Below are positions 8,241 through 16,889 of a stretch of 45,229 nucleotides of DNA, in pieces. The notes beneath the pieces were generated by a model that saw only the letters and a list, made by a program, of their open reading frames with translations, had not been told where the DNA came from and made no database searches. Made by a program: the position numbers and the translations under genes. The stretch covers positions 1-45,229 of the forward strand of contig JAFGHD010000046.1 of assembly GCA_016939365.1 (NCBI GenBank). The letters are read 5' to 3'. The stretch is from Bacteroidales bacterium (GTDB lineage Bacteria > Bacteroidota > Bacteroidia > Bacteroidales > JAFGHD01). Position 1 is the stretch's first letter. Each line of letters begins with the position of its first letter.

Positions 8241-9845
8241 ATGTCCATCGCTGCAAGTCATCCTTCAAGTTTTTACGCAGATAAAAGAGGCATCTTGTCA
8301 TGGATATTCTCAACCGATCACAAGCGGATCGGTCTGTTATATTTTTACGCCATTTTCGCCTTTTTTCTGGTGGGAGTGGTTCTGGGGCTTCTGATGCGTC
8401 TGGAACTGATCGCCCCGGGACGGACCATCATGGAACCTCAAATCTACAATCAGGTATTCACCCTACACGGGGTGATCATGATTTTCCTTTTCATCATCCC
8501 GGTGATACCGGCCATTTTCGGCAACTTTTTCCTGCCGATCATGATCGGCACCGACGATGTGGCCTTTCCGAAGATCAACCTGTTGTCGTGGTGGATATAT
8601 GTGATCGGGGCCATTTTTGCGCTGCTGACGCTGGTGGTTGGGGACGGCCCGGCCGATACCGGCTGGACCTTCTACGCTCCATACAGCGTCAAAACGGGCA
8701 CAAACGTGACATTGGCGGTACTGGCTGCGTTCATTCTGGGATTCTCCTCCATACTGACGGGGTTGAACTTCATCGTGACGATCCACCGGCTGCGGGCACC
8801 GGAAATGAGCTGGTTCAGGATGCCGCTCTTTGCCTGGGCACTCTATGCCACTTCGTGGATTCAGTTGCTGGCCACACCCATAGTGGGCATTACCCTGCTG
8901 ATGATCGTAGCCGAGCGGGTGTTCGGCATCGGACTGTTTGATCCTGCCCTGGGCGGCGATCCCATTTTATATCAGCACCTTTTCTGGATATACTCTCATC
9001 CGGCGGTCTATATCATGGTATTGCCGGCGATGGGCATCATATCCGAGATGATCCCCACCTTTGCCAAAAGGACCATCTTCGGCTACCGCGCCATCGTCTG
9101 GTCAAGCCTTGCCATCGCCTTCATTGGTTATTTCGTCTGGGGCCACCATATGTTCACCTCGGGAATGAGCGGACCGGCCCGTGTGGTTTTCTCACTGCTT
9201 ACCTTCCTGGTTGCCGTACCCAGCGCCATCAAGGTATTCAACTGGGTGGCCACATTATACCAGGGGTCTATCGATGTCAGAACACCTCTGCTATATACCA
9301 TGGCCTTCATCTTCCAGTTCCTCATCGGGGGACTGACAGGCCTGGTCAACGGCGCACTTGCCACCGACGTTCATGTGCACGACACCTACTTCGTAGTCGG
9401 GCATTTCCATTATGTCATGTTCGGCGGTACGGCCTTTGCCTTCTTCGGTGCCATGCACTACTGGTTCCCCAAGATGTTCGGGAGAATGTACAACGAACGG
9501 ACGGCCAACACGGCTTTCACACTCCTGTTCATCGGTTTCAACATACTCTATTTTCCGATGCTCGTAGTCGGTATCATGGGCATGCCAAGAAGGTATTACG
9601 ATTATTTACCTGAGTTTCATCTTCCCAACGTGATCTCCACGATCGGATCCTGGATACTGGCAGCCGGACTGATCCTGATGATCGCCAACCTGATCGTGGC
9701 CAGAAGAAAAGGAGCCATTGCCGGAAGGAACCCATGGGGTGGAGTGACGCTGGAGTGGCAGACCCCATCGCCTCCGCCCCAGCACAATTTCGATGAAACA
9801 CCCCGGCTTTCAGAAAAAGGCCCTTATGATTTTGATCTCAAATAA
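8241..9845 (+). CDS. ctaD: Cytochrome c oxidase subunit I, A2-type heme-copper oxidase
   Basis: A 534-residue catalytic subunit that reduces O2 to water and pumps protons. Twelve membrane helices are evident. Heme and copper ligands are in place: His76 (FTLHGVIM), His253, His302-303 (WGHHMF), His388 and His390 (VGHFHY). The cross-linked Tyr257 is in YSHPAVY (251-257). The D-channel glutamate of A1 oxidases (GHPEVY) is absent; the YSHP variant defines the A2 group, as in Rhodothermus and Thermus caa3 enzymes. Next genes code for subunits III, IV and II. Confidence 0.96.
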   Translation: MSIAASHPSSFYADKRGILSWIFSTDHKRIGLLYFYAIFAFFLVGVVLGLLMRLELIAPGRTIMEPQIYNQVFTLHGVIMIFLFIIPVIPAIFGNFFLPIMIGTDDVAFPKINLLSWWIYVIGAIFALLTLVVGDGPADTGWTFYAPYSVKTGTNVTLAVLAAFILGFSSILTGLNFIVTIHRLRAPEMSWFRMPLFAWALYATSWIQLLATPIVGITLLMIVAERVFGIGLFDPALGGDPILYQHLFWIYSHPAVYIMVLPAMGIISEMIPTFAKRTIFGYRAIVWSSLAIAFIGYFVWGHHMFTSGMSGPARVVFSLLTFLVAVPSAIKVFNWVATLYQGSIDVRTPLLYTMAFIFQFLIGGLTGLVNGALATDVHVHDTYFVVGHFHYVMFGGTAFAFFGAMHYWFPKMFGRMYNERTANTAFTLLFIGFNILYFPMLVVGIMGMPRRYYDYLPEFHLPNVISTIGSWILAAGLILMIANLIVARRKGAIAGRNPWGGVTLEWQTPSPPPQHNFDETPRLSEKGPYDFDLK

Positions 9846-9851
9846 GAGATT

Positions 9852-10472
9852 ATGCAGAACATGGTTCTGAGCAATTCGGGTCATCTCCGGGATGATGTTG
9901 CCGCTAAAATGGGAATGTGGCTCTTCCTGTTCACCGAGCTGTTGCTTTTCGGGGGTCTTTTCCTTGTGTATACCATTTACAGGATTCTCAATCCGGAGGC
10001 CTTTCTTCTTGCATCGCTCGAGCTTAACGTGATCATGGGCACGGTCAACACCATCGTCCTGCTCACCTCCAGCCTTACGGTGGCCATGTCGATCACCGCC
10101 ATGCAGAAAGGAAATATCAGGTTGTCCCTGATCCTTTTGTACCTCACCATCCTTGCTGCGGTCATATTCCTGGTGAATAAGTATTTCGAATGGAACGCCA
10201 AGATCGATCATGGAGTCTTTCCCGGCATGGATCATTACAACACACTGGAGCCCGGCGAAAAGCTTTTTTTCTTCCTGTACTATTTCATGACGGGTCTGCA
10301 TGCCCTTCATGTCATAATAGGGGCGGTTTTTATCGGATTCGTGGTGGCATTCATACGGAAGCAAAAGATCACTCCCGGACGGTATATGCTTCTTGAGAAC
10401 AGCGGACTATACTGGCACCTGGTCGATATCATCTGGATATTCCTCTTTCCTTTGTTTTACCTCATCCATTAA
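9852..10472 (+). CDS. ctaE: Cytochrome c oxidase subunit III
   Basis: A 206-residue membrane protein with five helices, typical of the short bacterial subunit III. Family markers are KMGMWLFLFTELLLFGG (about 18-35), the glutamate in that helix, YYFMTGLHALHVIIG (about 140-155) and the final helix SGLYWHLVDIIWIFLFPLFYL. Subunit III stabilises subunit I and proton uptake. Six bases after the ctaD stop; 11 bases before the subunit IV gene. Confidence 0.94.
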   Translation: MQNMVLSNSGHLRDDVAAKMGMWLFLFTELLLFGGLFLVYTIYRILNPEAFLLASLELNVIMGTVNTIVLLTSSLTVAMSITAMQKGNIRLSLILLYLTILAAVIFLVNKYFEWNAKIDHGVFPGMDHYNTLEPGEKLFFFLYYFMTGLHALHVIIGAVFIGFVVAFIRKQKITPGRYMLLENSGLYWHLVDIIWIFLFPLFYLIH

Positions 10473-10483
10473 TCAAGGCAGAT

Positions 10484-10807
10484 ATGGCCGAAAAGGACAA
10501 ACCAAGGATTCTACCGGGCGATAAAACCGGCCCGCACATCGTGAGTTACCGGTTTCATTTCGGAATCTGGCTGGGCCTGATCATTCTGACCGCCATGACA
10601 GTATTGGTATCCGTTATGGGTATCAGCCTGATCGCCTTCTCAGTAATCACGGCGCTGTTCATCGCCTCTGCCAAGGCATGGGTGGTGGCCAGTTATTTCA
10701 TGCACCTGAAATGGGACCATATCACCTACCGGATCATGGGGGGCATTGTGATGCTGCTCTTCCTGGTTTTTATCATTCTTACCGGTATCGATTATCTGAC
10801 CCGTTGA
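10484..10807 (+). CDS. ctaF: Cytochrome c oxidase subunit IV family protein
   Basis: 107 residues with three membrane helices (about 28-46, 50-68, 84-103). The segment SAKAWVVASYFMHLKWD is the signature of bacterial oxidase subunit IV. It is a small accessory subunit of the caa3-type complex. The position between subunits III and II fits an operon whose order is I-III-IV-II. Confidence 0.92.
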   Translation: MAEKDKPRILPGDKTGPHIVSYRFHFGIWLGLIILTAMTVLVSVMGISLIAFSVITALFIASAKAWVVASYFMHLKWDHITYRIMGGIVMLLFLVFIILTGIDYLTR

Positions 10808-10818
10808 CCCCTTGAACC

Positions 10819-11748
10819 ATGAATATACTGCTTTCATCCGGCGCATCCAATTTTGTCAGGGGAGTTGACACTTCCTTCGCTGTGATCCTGGGGATATCCC
10901 TGTTCTTTCTGATCGGCATTACCGGAGTGATGATCTATTTCGTGATCCGGTACAGGAAAAGGCACCATCCGGAAGCTTCACAGATCAGGGGCAACAACAA
11001 GCTGGAGATCATCTGGACGGTGATCCCCACCCTCCTTGTGCTTGTTATGTTCTGGTATGGGTGGACCGGTTACCGGCCTATGAGGAACATACCTGCAGAT
11101 GCCATCCCGATAAAGGTCACAGCCCAGATGTGGAGCTGGAACTTCGAATATGCTAACGGCAAGGTGTCCGACTCCCTGGTCGTTCCGCTGAACCAGGCGG
11201 TGAAGTTGGACCTTTTCTCGCGTGATGTACTGCACAGCCTTTACATTCCCGCCTTCCGCATCAAGGAAGATGTGGTACCCGGGAAAAACAACAAGATGTG
11301 GTTCATCGGCCAGGAAGAAGGCTCTTATGATATCCTCTGCGCTGAATATTGCGGTCTGCGACATGCTTATATGCTCAGCAAGGTGGTTGTAATTCCGGAG
11401 CAGGAATATTACGAGTGGCTGGCTGATACAACATCCGTGGGTGGTGATGAACATCCCGGGCTTACAGTGATCAAAACAAATGCCTGCATCAGTTGCCACT
11501 CCCTGGATGGGTCCCGACTGGTCGGCCCCTCCTTCCGGGGCATCTGGGGCAGGCGGGAACAGGTGGTCAACCCTGAGGGAGAGGAGATTACAGTCACCGT
11601 TGACGGGGACTATATCCGGCGTGCGATCTACGAACCGAACGCAGAGGTGGTGAAGGGATACAACAAGGGACTCATGATCTCCTACAAGGAACTGATCAGT
11701 GAGGAAGAGCTCACCCGGTTGACAGAATACTTACAGACACTTCAATAA
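10819..11748 (+). CDS. ctaC: Cytochrome c oxidase subunit II fused to cytochrome c (caa3 type)
   Basis: 309 residues: two N-terminal membrane helices (about 18-43 and 63-82), the CuA cupredoxin domain (about 95-195) and a C-terminal cytochrome c domain (about 210-309). CuA ligands are His139, Cys174, Glu176, Cys178, His182 and Met185 (CAEYCGLRHAYM). Heme c binds at CISCH (223-227), with Met286 a likely axial ligand. The fusion makes this a caa3 oxidase that carries its own electron entry domain. Subunit II usually precedes subunit I; here it is fourth in the operon. Confidence 0.95.
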   Translation: MNILLSSGASNFVRGVDTSFAVILGISLFFLIGITGVMIYFVIRYRKRHHPEASQIRGNNKLEIIWTVIPTLLVLVMFWYGWTGYRPMRNIPADAIPIKVTAQMWSWNFEYANGKVSDSLVVPLNQAVKLDLFSRDVLHSLYIPAFRIKEDVVPGKNNKMWFIGQEEGSYDILCAEYCGLRHAYMLSKVVVIPEQEYYEWLADTTSVGGDEHPGLTVIKTNACISCHSLDGSRLVGPSFRGIWGRREQVVNPEGEEITVTVDGDYIRRAIYEPNAEVVKGYNKGLMISYKELISEEELTRLTEYLQTLQ

Positions 11749-11753
11749 GCAAA

Positions 11754-12614
11754 TTGGGATCATACCTTCAGACCCTGGCGGAACTGGCCAAGGTGCGCAT
11801 CACCTTCGCGGTATCGTTGACCACAGCAACAGGCTACCTTCTTGCACGGGAACGGTTTGATGCCGGGATCATTCTGCCGGCAGCCGGGATTTTCCTGCTG
11901 GCTTGCGGGAGTTCAGCGCTGAATCATTTCCAGGAAAGGGATAAGGATGCACTGATGGAGCGCACCCGGAACCGTCCCATCCCATCCGGGAGGGTCTCCC
12001 CGGCCGGTGCGCTGCTGATCGCCCTGCTCCTGTCGCTTTCAGGTGCAGGCCTGCTTTACCTGGGTGCCGGATTACTTGCGATGCAGCTTGGCCTGCTGGC
12101 GCTGATATGGTATAACGGTATCTATACCCCCCTGAAAAGACGTTCTGCATTTGCCGTGGTACCCGGAGCAGTCATCGGATCCATACCGCCCCTGGCTGGA
12201 TGGGTGGCCGGCGGCGGAAGCCTGGCCGACCCTCATATACCCCTGCTGGCATTCTTCTTCTTCATCTGGCAGGTGCCCCACTTCTGGCTGCTGATGCTGA
12301 AATACGGCAAGGAATACGAGTCCGCCGGGTTCCCCTCCATCACAAGCCTCTATTCCACCAGTCAGATCCGGAATACCACCTTCATCTGGACTATGGCCAC
12401 CGCGGTCACAGCCCTGATGCTACCGGTCTTCGGTATCGTCTCCTCCCTCACGGCAGGAATTGCGGTTCTCGCCTCCGCCATATGGCTGATCATCAGCTTC
12501 ATCCCCGTGATCAGGACTAACGGCACAACGGTCAACCCCAAACCCTATTTCATGAAGATCAACTACTTCATCCTGGCTATCATTTTGACTCTTTCGCTGG
12601 ACTCACTTGGCTGA
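11754..12614 (+). CDS. ctaB: Heme o synthase (protoheme IX farnesyltransferase)
   Basis: A 286-residue UbiA-family prenyltransferase that adds a farnesyl group to heme b, making the heme o precursor of heme a. About nine helices are present. The active-site motif is N57-HFQERDKD-65 followed by ERTRNRP, close to the family NxxxDxxxD, and the second cytoplasmic loop reads YTPLKRRSAFAVVPGAVIGSIPPLAGW. The only start that gives the full N-terminus is TTG at 11754, 5 bases after the subunit II stop. No heme a synthase is in the window. Confidence 0.93.
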   Translation: MGSYLQTLAELAKVRITFAVSLTTATGYLLARERFDAGIILPAAGIFLLACGSSALNHFQERDKDALMERTRNRPIPSGRVSPAGALLIALLLSLSGAGLLYLGAGLLAMQLGLLALIWYNGIYTPLKRRSAFAVVPGAVIGSIPPLAGWVAGGGSLADPHIPLLAFFFFIWQVPHFWLLMLKYGKEYESAGFPSITSLYSTSQIRNTTFIWTMATAVTALMLPVFGIVSSLTAGIAVLASAIWLIISFIPVIRTNGTTVNPKPYFMKINYFILAIILTLSLDSLG

Positions 12615-12639
12615 AATCCTGTTATACTGCAACACCCAT

Positions 12640-13200
12640 CAACCATAAGATTCAATGAATCAGGCCCGTGCAGCCTTTTGGTTCTATGGCGGTCGACCTG
12701 GCCGGAAGTATCACTTGACGGATGCCGATCTGGGATAAACACATTGACGTGCATTACGAAGAGCGGTCGTATCATTCACCCTCAGTGAAAGGAGACTGAT
12801 CATGAATTCTCTTCTGGTTTGGCGACGGTAATAATCCTGACAAGGAATGGGCGGTGGGCACCAATGGAGGAGGCATCTTCACGTCGCCGGAGCTATCGGG
12901 CCCCTGGAGTCCCGCCAATACCAGCATTTCGGGTGACGGGCTTTAGGTGAATGACATGGGTGGATAGGAAGAGAGTGGAGTGGGTTACGCCGTATGTGCT
13001 ACGGAAGGAGGGGTTTATTTCTCCACCGACCAGCTCACCACATGGACGCAAAAAAAATCCGGACTGACCGGGGAGGCGCTGAAGGTAAGAAAGCTCAGCG
13101 GTCTGGGCTCGCTGGTCATGATCGCCACACGCAACGGCCTCTATTATTCAGCAGATTTGGATGAATGCCGGAGTGATGGTGCAACCAGACATTCTGATAT
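12640..13200 (+). pseudogene. Decayed beta-propeller (BNR/YCF48-like) gene
   Basis: From 12818 one frame reads as a propeller repeat protein: FGDGNNPDKEWAVGTNGGGI, FTSPELSGPWSPANT, then after two in-frame TAG stops (12944-12946 and 12965-12967) GYAVCATEGGVYFSTDQLTT and a further repeat ending ATRNGLYYSADLDE. The two halves repeat the pattern GGI/VxFS...LxxW typical of sialidase/BNR-like propellers of secreted Bacteroidota proteins. No start, signal peptide or C-terminal sorting domain remains, and upstream pieces are in other frames. It is a relic, not a functional gene. Boundaries are approximate. Confidence 0.6.
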
Positions 13201-13472
13201 CCCACATCACTCTTTTGCCTGGATGATGCTGACATTCATGCGGCAGGCCGGGTAGGCCCTGTTCTGCAGGCTTCTCTTTTCAGAAAGGACAGCACCACGA
13301 CAGTGAAGAGCTCTCTCATTCCTGAAAATACATGTATTGCCGGCACTGCATTGACATTCCAACAACTCCGGAAGGACAAAATTTTCGTAAATCAGGATCT
13401 TCACCCGGAATTACCGATGCTTCCTGTTTAAGGTCAAAATAGACAAAAGGTCAAAAATATTTTTTAAAATTA
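13201..13472. other. Non-coding or degenerate stretch downstream of the propeller relic
   Basis: No supportable gene. A plus-strand frame over about 13310-13433 stays open (ENTCIAGTALTFQQL...) and may be more debris, but has no recognisable family and no start. The sequence then turns strongly AT-rich as it enters the promoter of the next gene. Confidence 0.35.
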
Positions 13473-13503
13473 TTGTTTATATTCTAAACTTATTTTATTT
13501 TTG
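13473..13503 (+). promoter_or_regulatory. Bacteroidota promoter of the glycine-rich secreted protein
   Basis: TTG (13473-13475), a 20-base spacer and TATTTTTG (13496-13503) match the consensus. The ATG at 13527 lies 23 bases downstream, in an A-rich leader without Shine-Dalgarno sequence, as usual for this phylum. Confidence 0.72.
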
Positions 13504-13526
13504 CAACAACTTTTAAAAAACAAACC

Positions 13527-14276
13527 ATGAAAAAGACACGTTACACCCTACTGATCGCACTTGGACTGATCTTCATTTGTGCGCCATCCCAGGACATTCA
13601 CGCTCAGGGCAAAGGCTCCTACCGTTTGAGCGGAGGTTCAGGTTTCTTTATCGCTGGGTATTCGTTCCTGGATCTGAAAGGGATGAATAACCGGTTCAGG
13701 CCATACGGAATACAGGAAATGGAAGAGGGCTCAGTTTCTTTTGGCGGAGGCGGGCAATTCATGTTGAACAACTGGGTGATCGGAGGCGAGGGACATGGTC
13801 TTTCAGGCGGGACGTCTGAAAATCAGGAATACCGGACCACACATTCAGGCGGGTATGGTCTGTTTGACCTGGGGTATGTGGTCTATTCAACCCCGCTGAT
13901 GCTTATTTACCCGGTGTTGGGAATTGGCGGAGGAGGGATGGTTGTATCGGTGACTGACCGTTCCAAAACACCTGTTGATTTCGATGATCTGATCAAGAGT
14001 CCCGGCAGGGAAGCATACATTGGCACCGGTGGTTTTCTGCTTCAGGCATCACTTTCCGCCGATTTTTATGTTCTTGGTTCGCGGGGCGAAGGCGGCACAG
14101 GCGGATTTCTGGTCGGTCTGAGGGCCGGTTATCTGTGGCAGCCGGGAAGCAGTTGGTATTTCAATAAAGATGAATTATCCGGGGCCCCTGAAGCCGGTCT
14201 GTCCGGGCCGTTTATCCGTCTGGCCCTGGGTGGCGGAGGTCACGGAAGGAGTCAGAAGCAGAACCAAAACAAATGA
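13527..14276 (+). CDS. Secreted glycine-rich protein, probable outer-membrane beta-barrel
   Basis: 249 residues with a signal peptide (about 1-26, ending IHAQ). The rest alternates short hydrophobic strands with glycine-rich turns (GGGGQFMLNNWVIGGEGHG, YPVLGIGGGGMVVSV, GGFLVGLRAGYLWQPG), the pattern of a small outer-membrane barrel or a porin-like family. No exact family is recognised. The C-terminus ends in a basic, polar tail (GHGRSQKQNQNK). The next two genes follow within 6 bases each, so it may head a three-gene operon. Confidence 0.75.
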   Translation: MKKTRYTLLIALGLIFICAPSQDIHAQGKGSYRLSGGSGFFIAGYSFLDLKGMNNRFRPYGIQEMEEGSVSFGGGGQFMLNNWVIGGEGHGLSGGTSENQEYRTTHSGGYGLFDLGYVVYSTPLMLIYPVLGIGGGGMVVSVTDRSKTPVDFDDLIKSPGREAYIGTGGFLLQASLSADFYVLGSRGEGGTGGFLVGLRAGYLWQPGSSWYFNKDELSGAPEAGLSGPFIRLALGGGGHGRSQKQNQNK

Positions 14277-14282
14277 TATATC

Positions 14283-14855
14283 ATGGAAACACCAATGACA
14301 GAACGGGAAAGCCTGAGGATCATCACCGAGATGATCTCTTCGTCGAAAAGCAACCTGCGTGAAAACACCGTTTTCTATCTGCTCTGGGGCTGGCTGGTGC
14401 TGGCAGCCAGTCTTTTGCATTTCATCCTGATCCAGGCCGGTTACCGGCATGCGTACCTTCCATGGCCGGTACTGATGATCGCCGGAACGGTAGTTTCGGT
14501 ATTCATTGCCATTCGAATGGGCCGGAAGGCCACTGTACGGACTTACACCGATACCATGATGATCTACCTGTGGTGGGGATTCTTTATGACTGTGGTGATC
14601 CTGATGAGTTTTGCCTTTTCCGGCCGGTTGTCATGGGGTACTGCTCATCCGCTGATCGTATCACTGTATGGCCTGGGCACCTTCGTCTCAGGTGGCGTGC
14701 TGAAATTCCGGCCGCTGATCCTGGGCGGTATGGCATGCTGGGTGATCGCCCTGTCCGCCTTCTTCATCCCGGCCGACTTTATGCTGCTGATGATCGCCCT
14801 GTCGGTCATCGTGGCATACCTGATCCCCGGGTACATGCTACAGTCCAAAAACTGA
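14283..14855 (+). CDS. Six-helix membrane protein of unknown function
   Basis: 190 residues: a soluble N-terminal segment (METPMTERESLRIITEMISSSKSNLRE in pieces) followed by about six membrane helices. The N-terminal segment with SLRIITEMI and a helix opening FYLLWGWLVLAASLLHFIL is a pattern seen in Bacteroidota proteins paired with a winged-helix regulator, as here: the next gene starts 5 bases after this stop. A regulatory or sensor partnership is inference. Confidence 0.75.
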   Translation: METPMTERESLRIITEMISSSKSNLRENTVFYLLWGWLVLAASLLHFILIQAGYRHAYLPWPVLMIAGTVVSVFIAIRMGRKATVRTYTDTMMIYLWWGFFMTVVILMSFAFSGRLSWGTAHPLIVSLYGLGTFVSGGVLKFRPLILGGMACWVIALSAFFIPADFMLLMIALSVIVAYLIPGYMLQSKN

Positions 14856-14860
14856 TCGCC

Positions 14861-15151
14861 ATGCTACCCGCACTGGATCCCGTGTTGCATTCCCCACTGA
14901 GGCTGGCCATCATTTCGCTCCTTTTCACCGTCGAGTCGGCGGAATTCAACTACCTGCTCGAAAAGACCGGAGCCACGCGTGGAAACCTGAGCATTCAGAT
15001 CGGAAATCTGCAGGAGGCAGGGTATATCTTTGTGAAAAAGAGCTTCAGGAACAAGTATCCGCTCACTACCTGCAGGATCAGCCCGAAAGGCGCCGATGCT
15101 TTCAGGAAATATATCGAAACACTGAAGACATATTTCCCACCGGGAACATGA
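14861..15151 (+). CDS. Winged-helix transcriptional regulator (HTH_34/ArsR-MarR-like)
   Basis: 96 residues, starting at ATG 14861 (MLPALDPVLHSPLRLAI), 5 bases after the membrane protein gene. A longer open frame in the same phase starts far upstream but overlaps that gene and has no similarity. The single winged helix is typical of PF13601: LHSPLRLAIISLL, then the recognition helix region ATRGNLSIQIGNLQEAGYI and the wing KSFRNKYPLTTCRISPKG, ending in a helix for dimerisation. Probably a DNA-binding partner of the six-helix protein. Confidence 0.85.
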   Translation: MLPALDPVLHSPLRLAIISLLFTVESAEFNYLLEKTGATRGNLSIQIGNLQEAGYIFVKKSFRNKYPLTTCRISPKGADAFRKYIETLKTYFPPGT

Positions 15152-15398
15152 TGCATCCAAAGGCTTTCCTTCTGATGTGAAATCCCAGGATATTGGTTCG
15201 GGGATCACGGCAGGAGGAGGTGAAAAAATTCACTCCATTCCCGGCCAATGACAGATTAAAGGTGATCGGGGCAGAAGTTGTAGTTGGTCGCCCATCCCCT
15301 ATTCCGCCCCGGTAAGATATATGAAGCTACAAGCAAATGTTTTTTATTCTTTATCTTTTATTTACGAACATCCGGCAGCATCTGTTGGTCATCCGACA

Positions 15399-16424
15399 TC
15401 AATAATAATGCGTTTTCACCACCGGTTGCCATATACGGCGGAAGGACTCTTCACGGCTGCCCCGGCAGGTGGAGGCAAAAGAACATTGCCGGTGGCTGGT
15501 GATATTCACCATGGAATAGAAGGTGCATGGATTCCTTGTGCAATATCCCTCATGGCAAAGGGTGGTCTCGTTGCAGCAGCTCCGCCCCAGGGGCCAGAGG
15601 AAGTCGTTCAGGACAAGGATATCATGTCCGCTGACCCGGGATAGCATACGCACGGCTTCGATGCATGCTTCGCGGATGGGATCGTCGGTCTCCATCTTAT
15701 CCCGGGCGGTGAGCCTGCGCCGGGTATCCGGATCGGTTACCACACAACCCATACGGAGAAGAACCCGCTGCATATGATAATCCATTATGGGTACGAGGTG
15801 CTCCGGGTCGGCAATGCGGATCAATCCGGCATCCCGGGCCAGCTTCAGGAAGAACCCTGATTTCTTCCGGAAAGGATCCGAAAAGGCCTCAAACCTCCCC
15901 AGGACTTCATAAAGCCCGATCCCTTCGTTCACCAGAAGCCCGCCGCATCCATCGATCATCTGCGATACGCTCCCGCCGAATTGTTCCTTCACTCCCCGGT
16001 AGAGGCCGAGCGCCAGACGGGCACGTTCCCCGACCCGTTCCAGCGCGGTGTCTTCCGGATTACCTGTCGGGGAGAACATCAACCGAAAACGATACTCCAG
16101 TTCCTCCAGGCTGCAGATGGAGGTGTACTTCGGATTCAGAAGAGCTGCCCCCTCATTGACCAGCCTGAGAAAGGCATCCTCAAGATATTCCCAACCATAT
16201 AGATTCTTCTCCGGGAAGGCGAGGCTGTGAGTCTGATGGCATATCGCCGAAGACAGCAGGTACACCCGCAGCTTGGTTTCGCGATCGGCATTAAAGGAGA
16301 CGAACTCCCTCCGGTAGAAACCGGGCCTGATCTTCAGACCTGCCAGTAACTCACCGGTGGCTCTGATGGTCTTATGGTCGAGTGAAACTGTCATCTGATG
16401 ATTACCTTTTACCATCCCGTACAT
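15399..16424 (-). CDS. Conserved protein with C-terminal cysteine cluster, function unknown
   Basis: 341 residues (start MYGMVKGNHQ; Met4 or Met11 are alternatives). No named family is recognised with confidence. The body is helical, with AICHQTHSLAFPEKNLYGWEYLED near residue 60-85 and a segment IMDYHMQRVLLRMGCVV around 215-235. The last 60 residues hold many cysteines (RSCCNETTLCHEGYC, then RNPC, then QCSFASTC), spacing that suits an iron-sulfur or zinc site. Helical body plus C-terminal cysteine cluster resembles some iron-sulfur DNA glycosylases in layout only. It lies 3 bases after the CoA-binding gene and is probably co-transcribed. Confidence 0.75.
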   Translation of the reverse strand: MYGMVKGNHQMTVSLDHKTIRATGELLAGLKIRPGFYRREFVSFNADRETKLRVYLLSSAICHQTHSLAFPEKNLYGWEYLEDAFLRLVNEGAALLNPKYTSICSLEELEYRFRLMFSPTGNPEDTALERVGERARLALGLYRGVKEQFGGSVSQMIDGCGGLLVNEGIGLYEVLGRFEAFSDPFRKKSGFFLKLARDAGLIRIADPEHLVPIMDYHMQRVLLRMGCVVTDPDTRRRLTARDKMETDDPIREACIEAVRMLSRVSGHDILVLNDFLWPLGRSCCNETTLCHEGYCTRNPCTFYSMVNITSHRQCSFASTCRGSREESFRRIWQPVVKTHYY

Positions 16425-16427
16425 CGG

Positions 16428-16889
16428 TCAGCGGGGCCATTTGCCAAAGTTCTTCTTCAGCCACCGGTGAAAGGCGTGCACCGACTTCACCGGTTCGGCA
16501 AACATCATGATGCACTGGCCGGTGACAATTTCTGCTCTGCCGGAGTCTATTCCGTTCAGGGTGTTCCTGCCGGCAGCACCCTGTTGCAGCCAGATATGGC
16601 GGATACCCCTCTCCAGCGCCCCCTTCACCAGGACAGCGGTTGAGGCAGGCTGTGTGCAGACCACCAGTGCGGTCACCTCCTCCGGCAATGCGGATACTGC
16701 AGAATAGCACTTCGAACCTCCATACTCCTCCAGTACCGGATGCAGCGGATAAAGCCGGTAATCCCTTCTGTTCAACTCATCAAAGATGGTGTTGCCGAAT
16801 TTCCCTTTCTTCCTCGAAACACCGGCAACAGCAATGTGTTTCTGTTGGAAAAAATTCCGGATGGACGACATGCGGGTCATGTGGCACAT
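16428..16889 (-). CDS. CoA-binding domain protein (Rossmann fold)
   Basis: 153 residues (MSSIRNFF at 16871 is an alternative start and fits the family better). The CoA_binding_2 fold is shown by the N-terminal IAVAGVSRKKGKFGNTIFDEL, the YPLHPVLEEYGGSKCYSAVSALP segment and the IWLQQGAAG loop. Such small proteins bind CoA or a nucleotide like the N-terminal domain of succinyl-CoA synthetase; their physiological role is unknown. It precedes the cysteine-rich gene in the same operon. Confidence 0.85.
   Translation of the reverse strand: MCHMTRMSSIRNFFQQKHIAVAGVSRKKGKFGNTIFDELNRRDYRLYPLHPVLEEYGGSKCYSAVSALPEEVTALVVCTQPASTAVLVKGALERGIRHIWLQQGAAGRNTLNGIDSGRAEIVTGQCIMMFAEPVKSVHAFHRWLKKNFGKWPR

Noticed and set aside
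12944-12967. Stop-codon recoding of the two TAG codons in the propeller gene
   Set aside because: No other gene in the window reads through TAG, and the region lacks a start and ends of the protein; simple decay explains it.
15284-15502. Short plus-strand frames after the winged-helix gene
   Set aside because: They overlap the 3' end of the minus-strand cysteine-rich gene and have no protein character.
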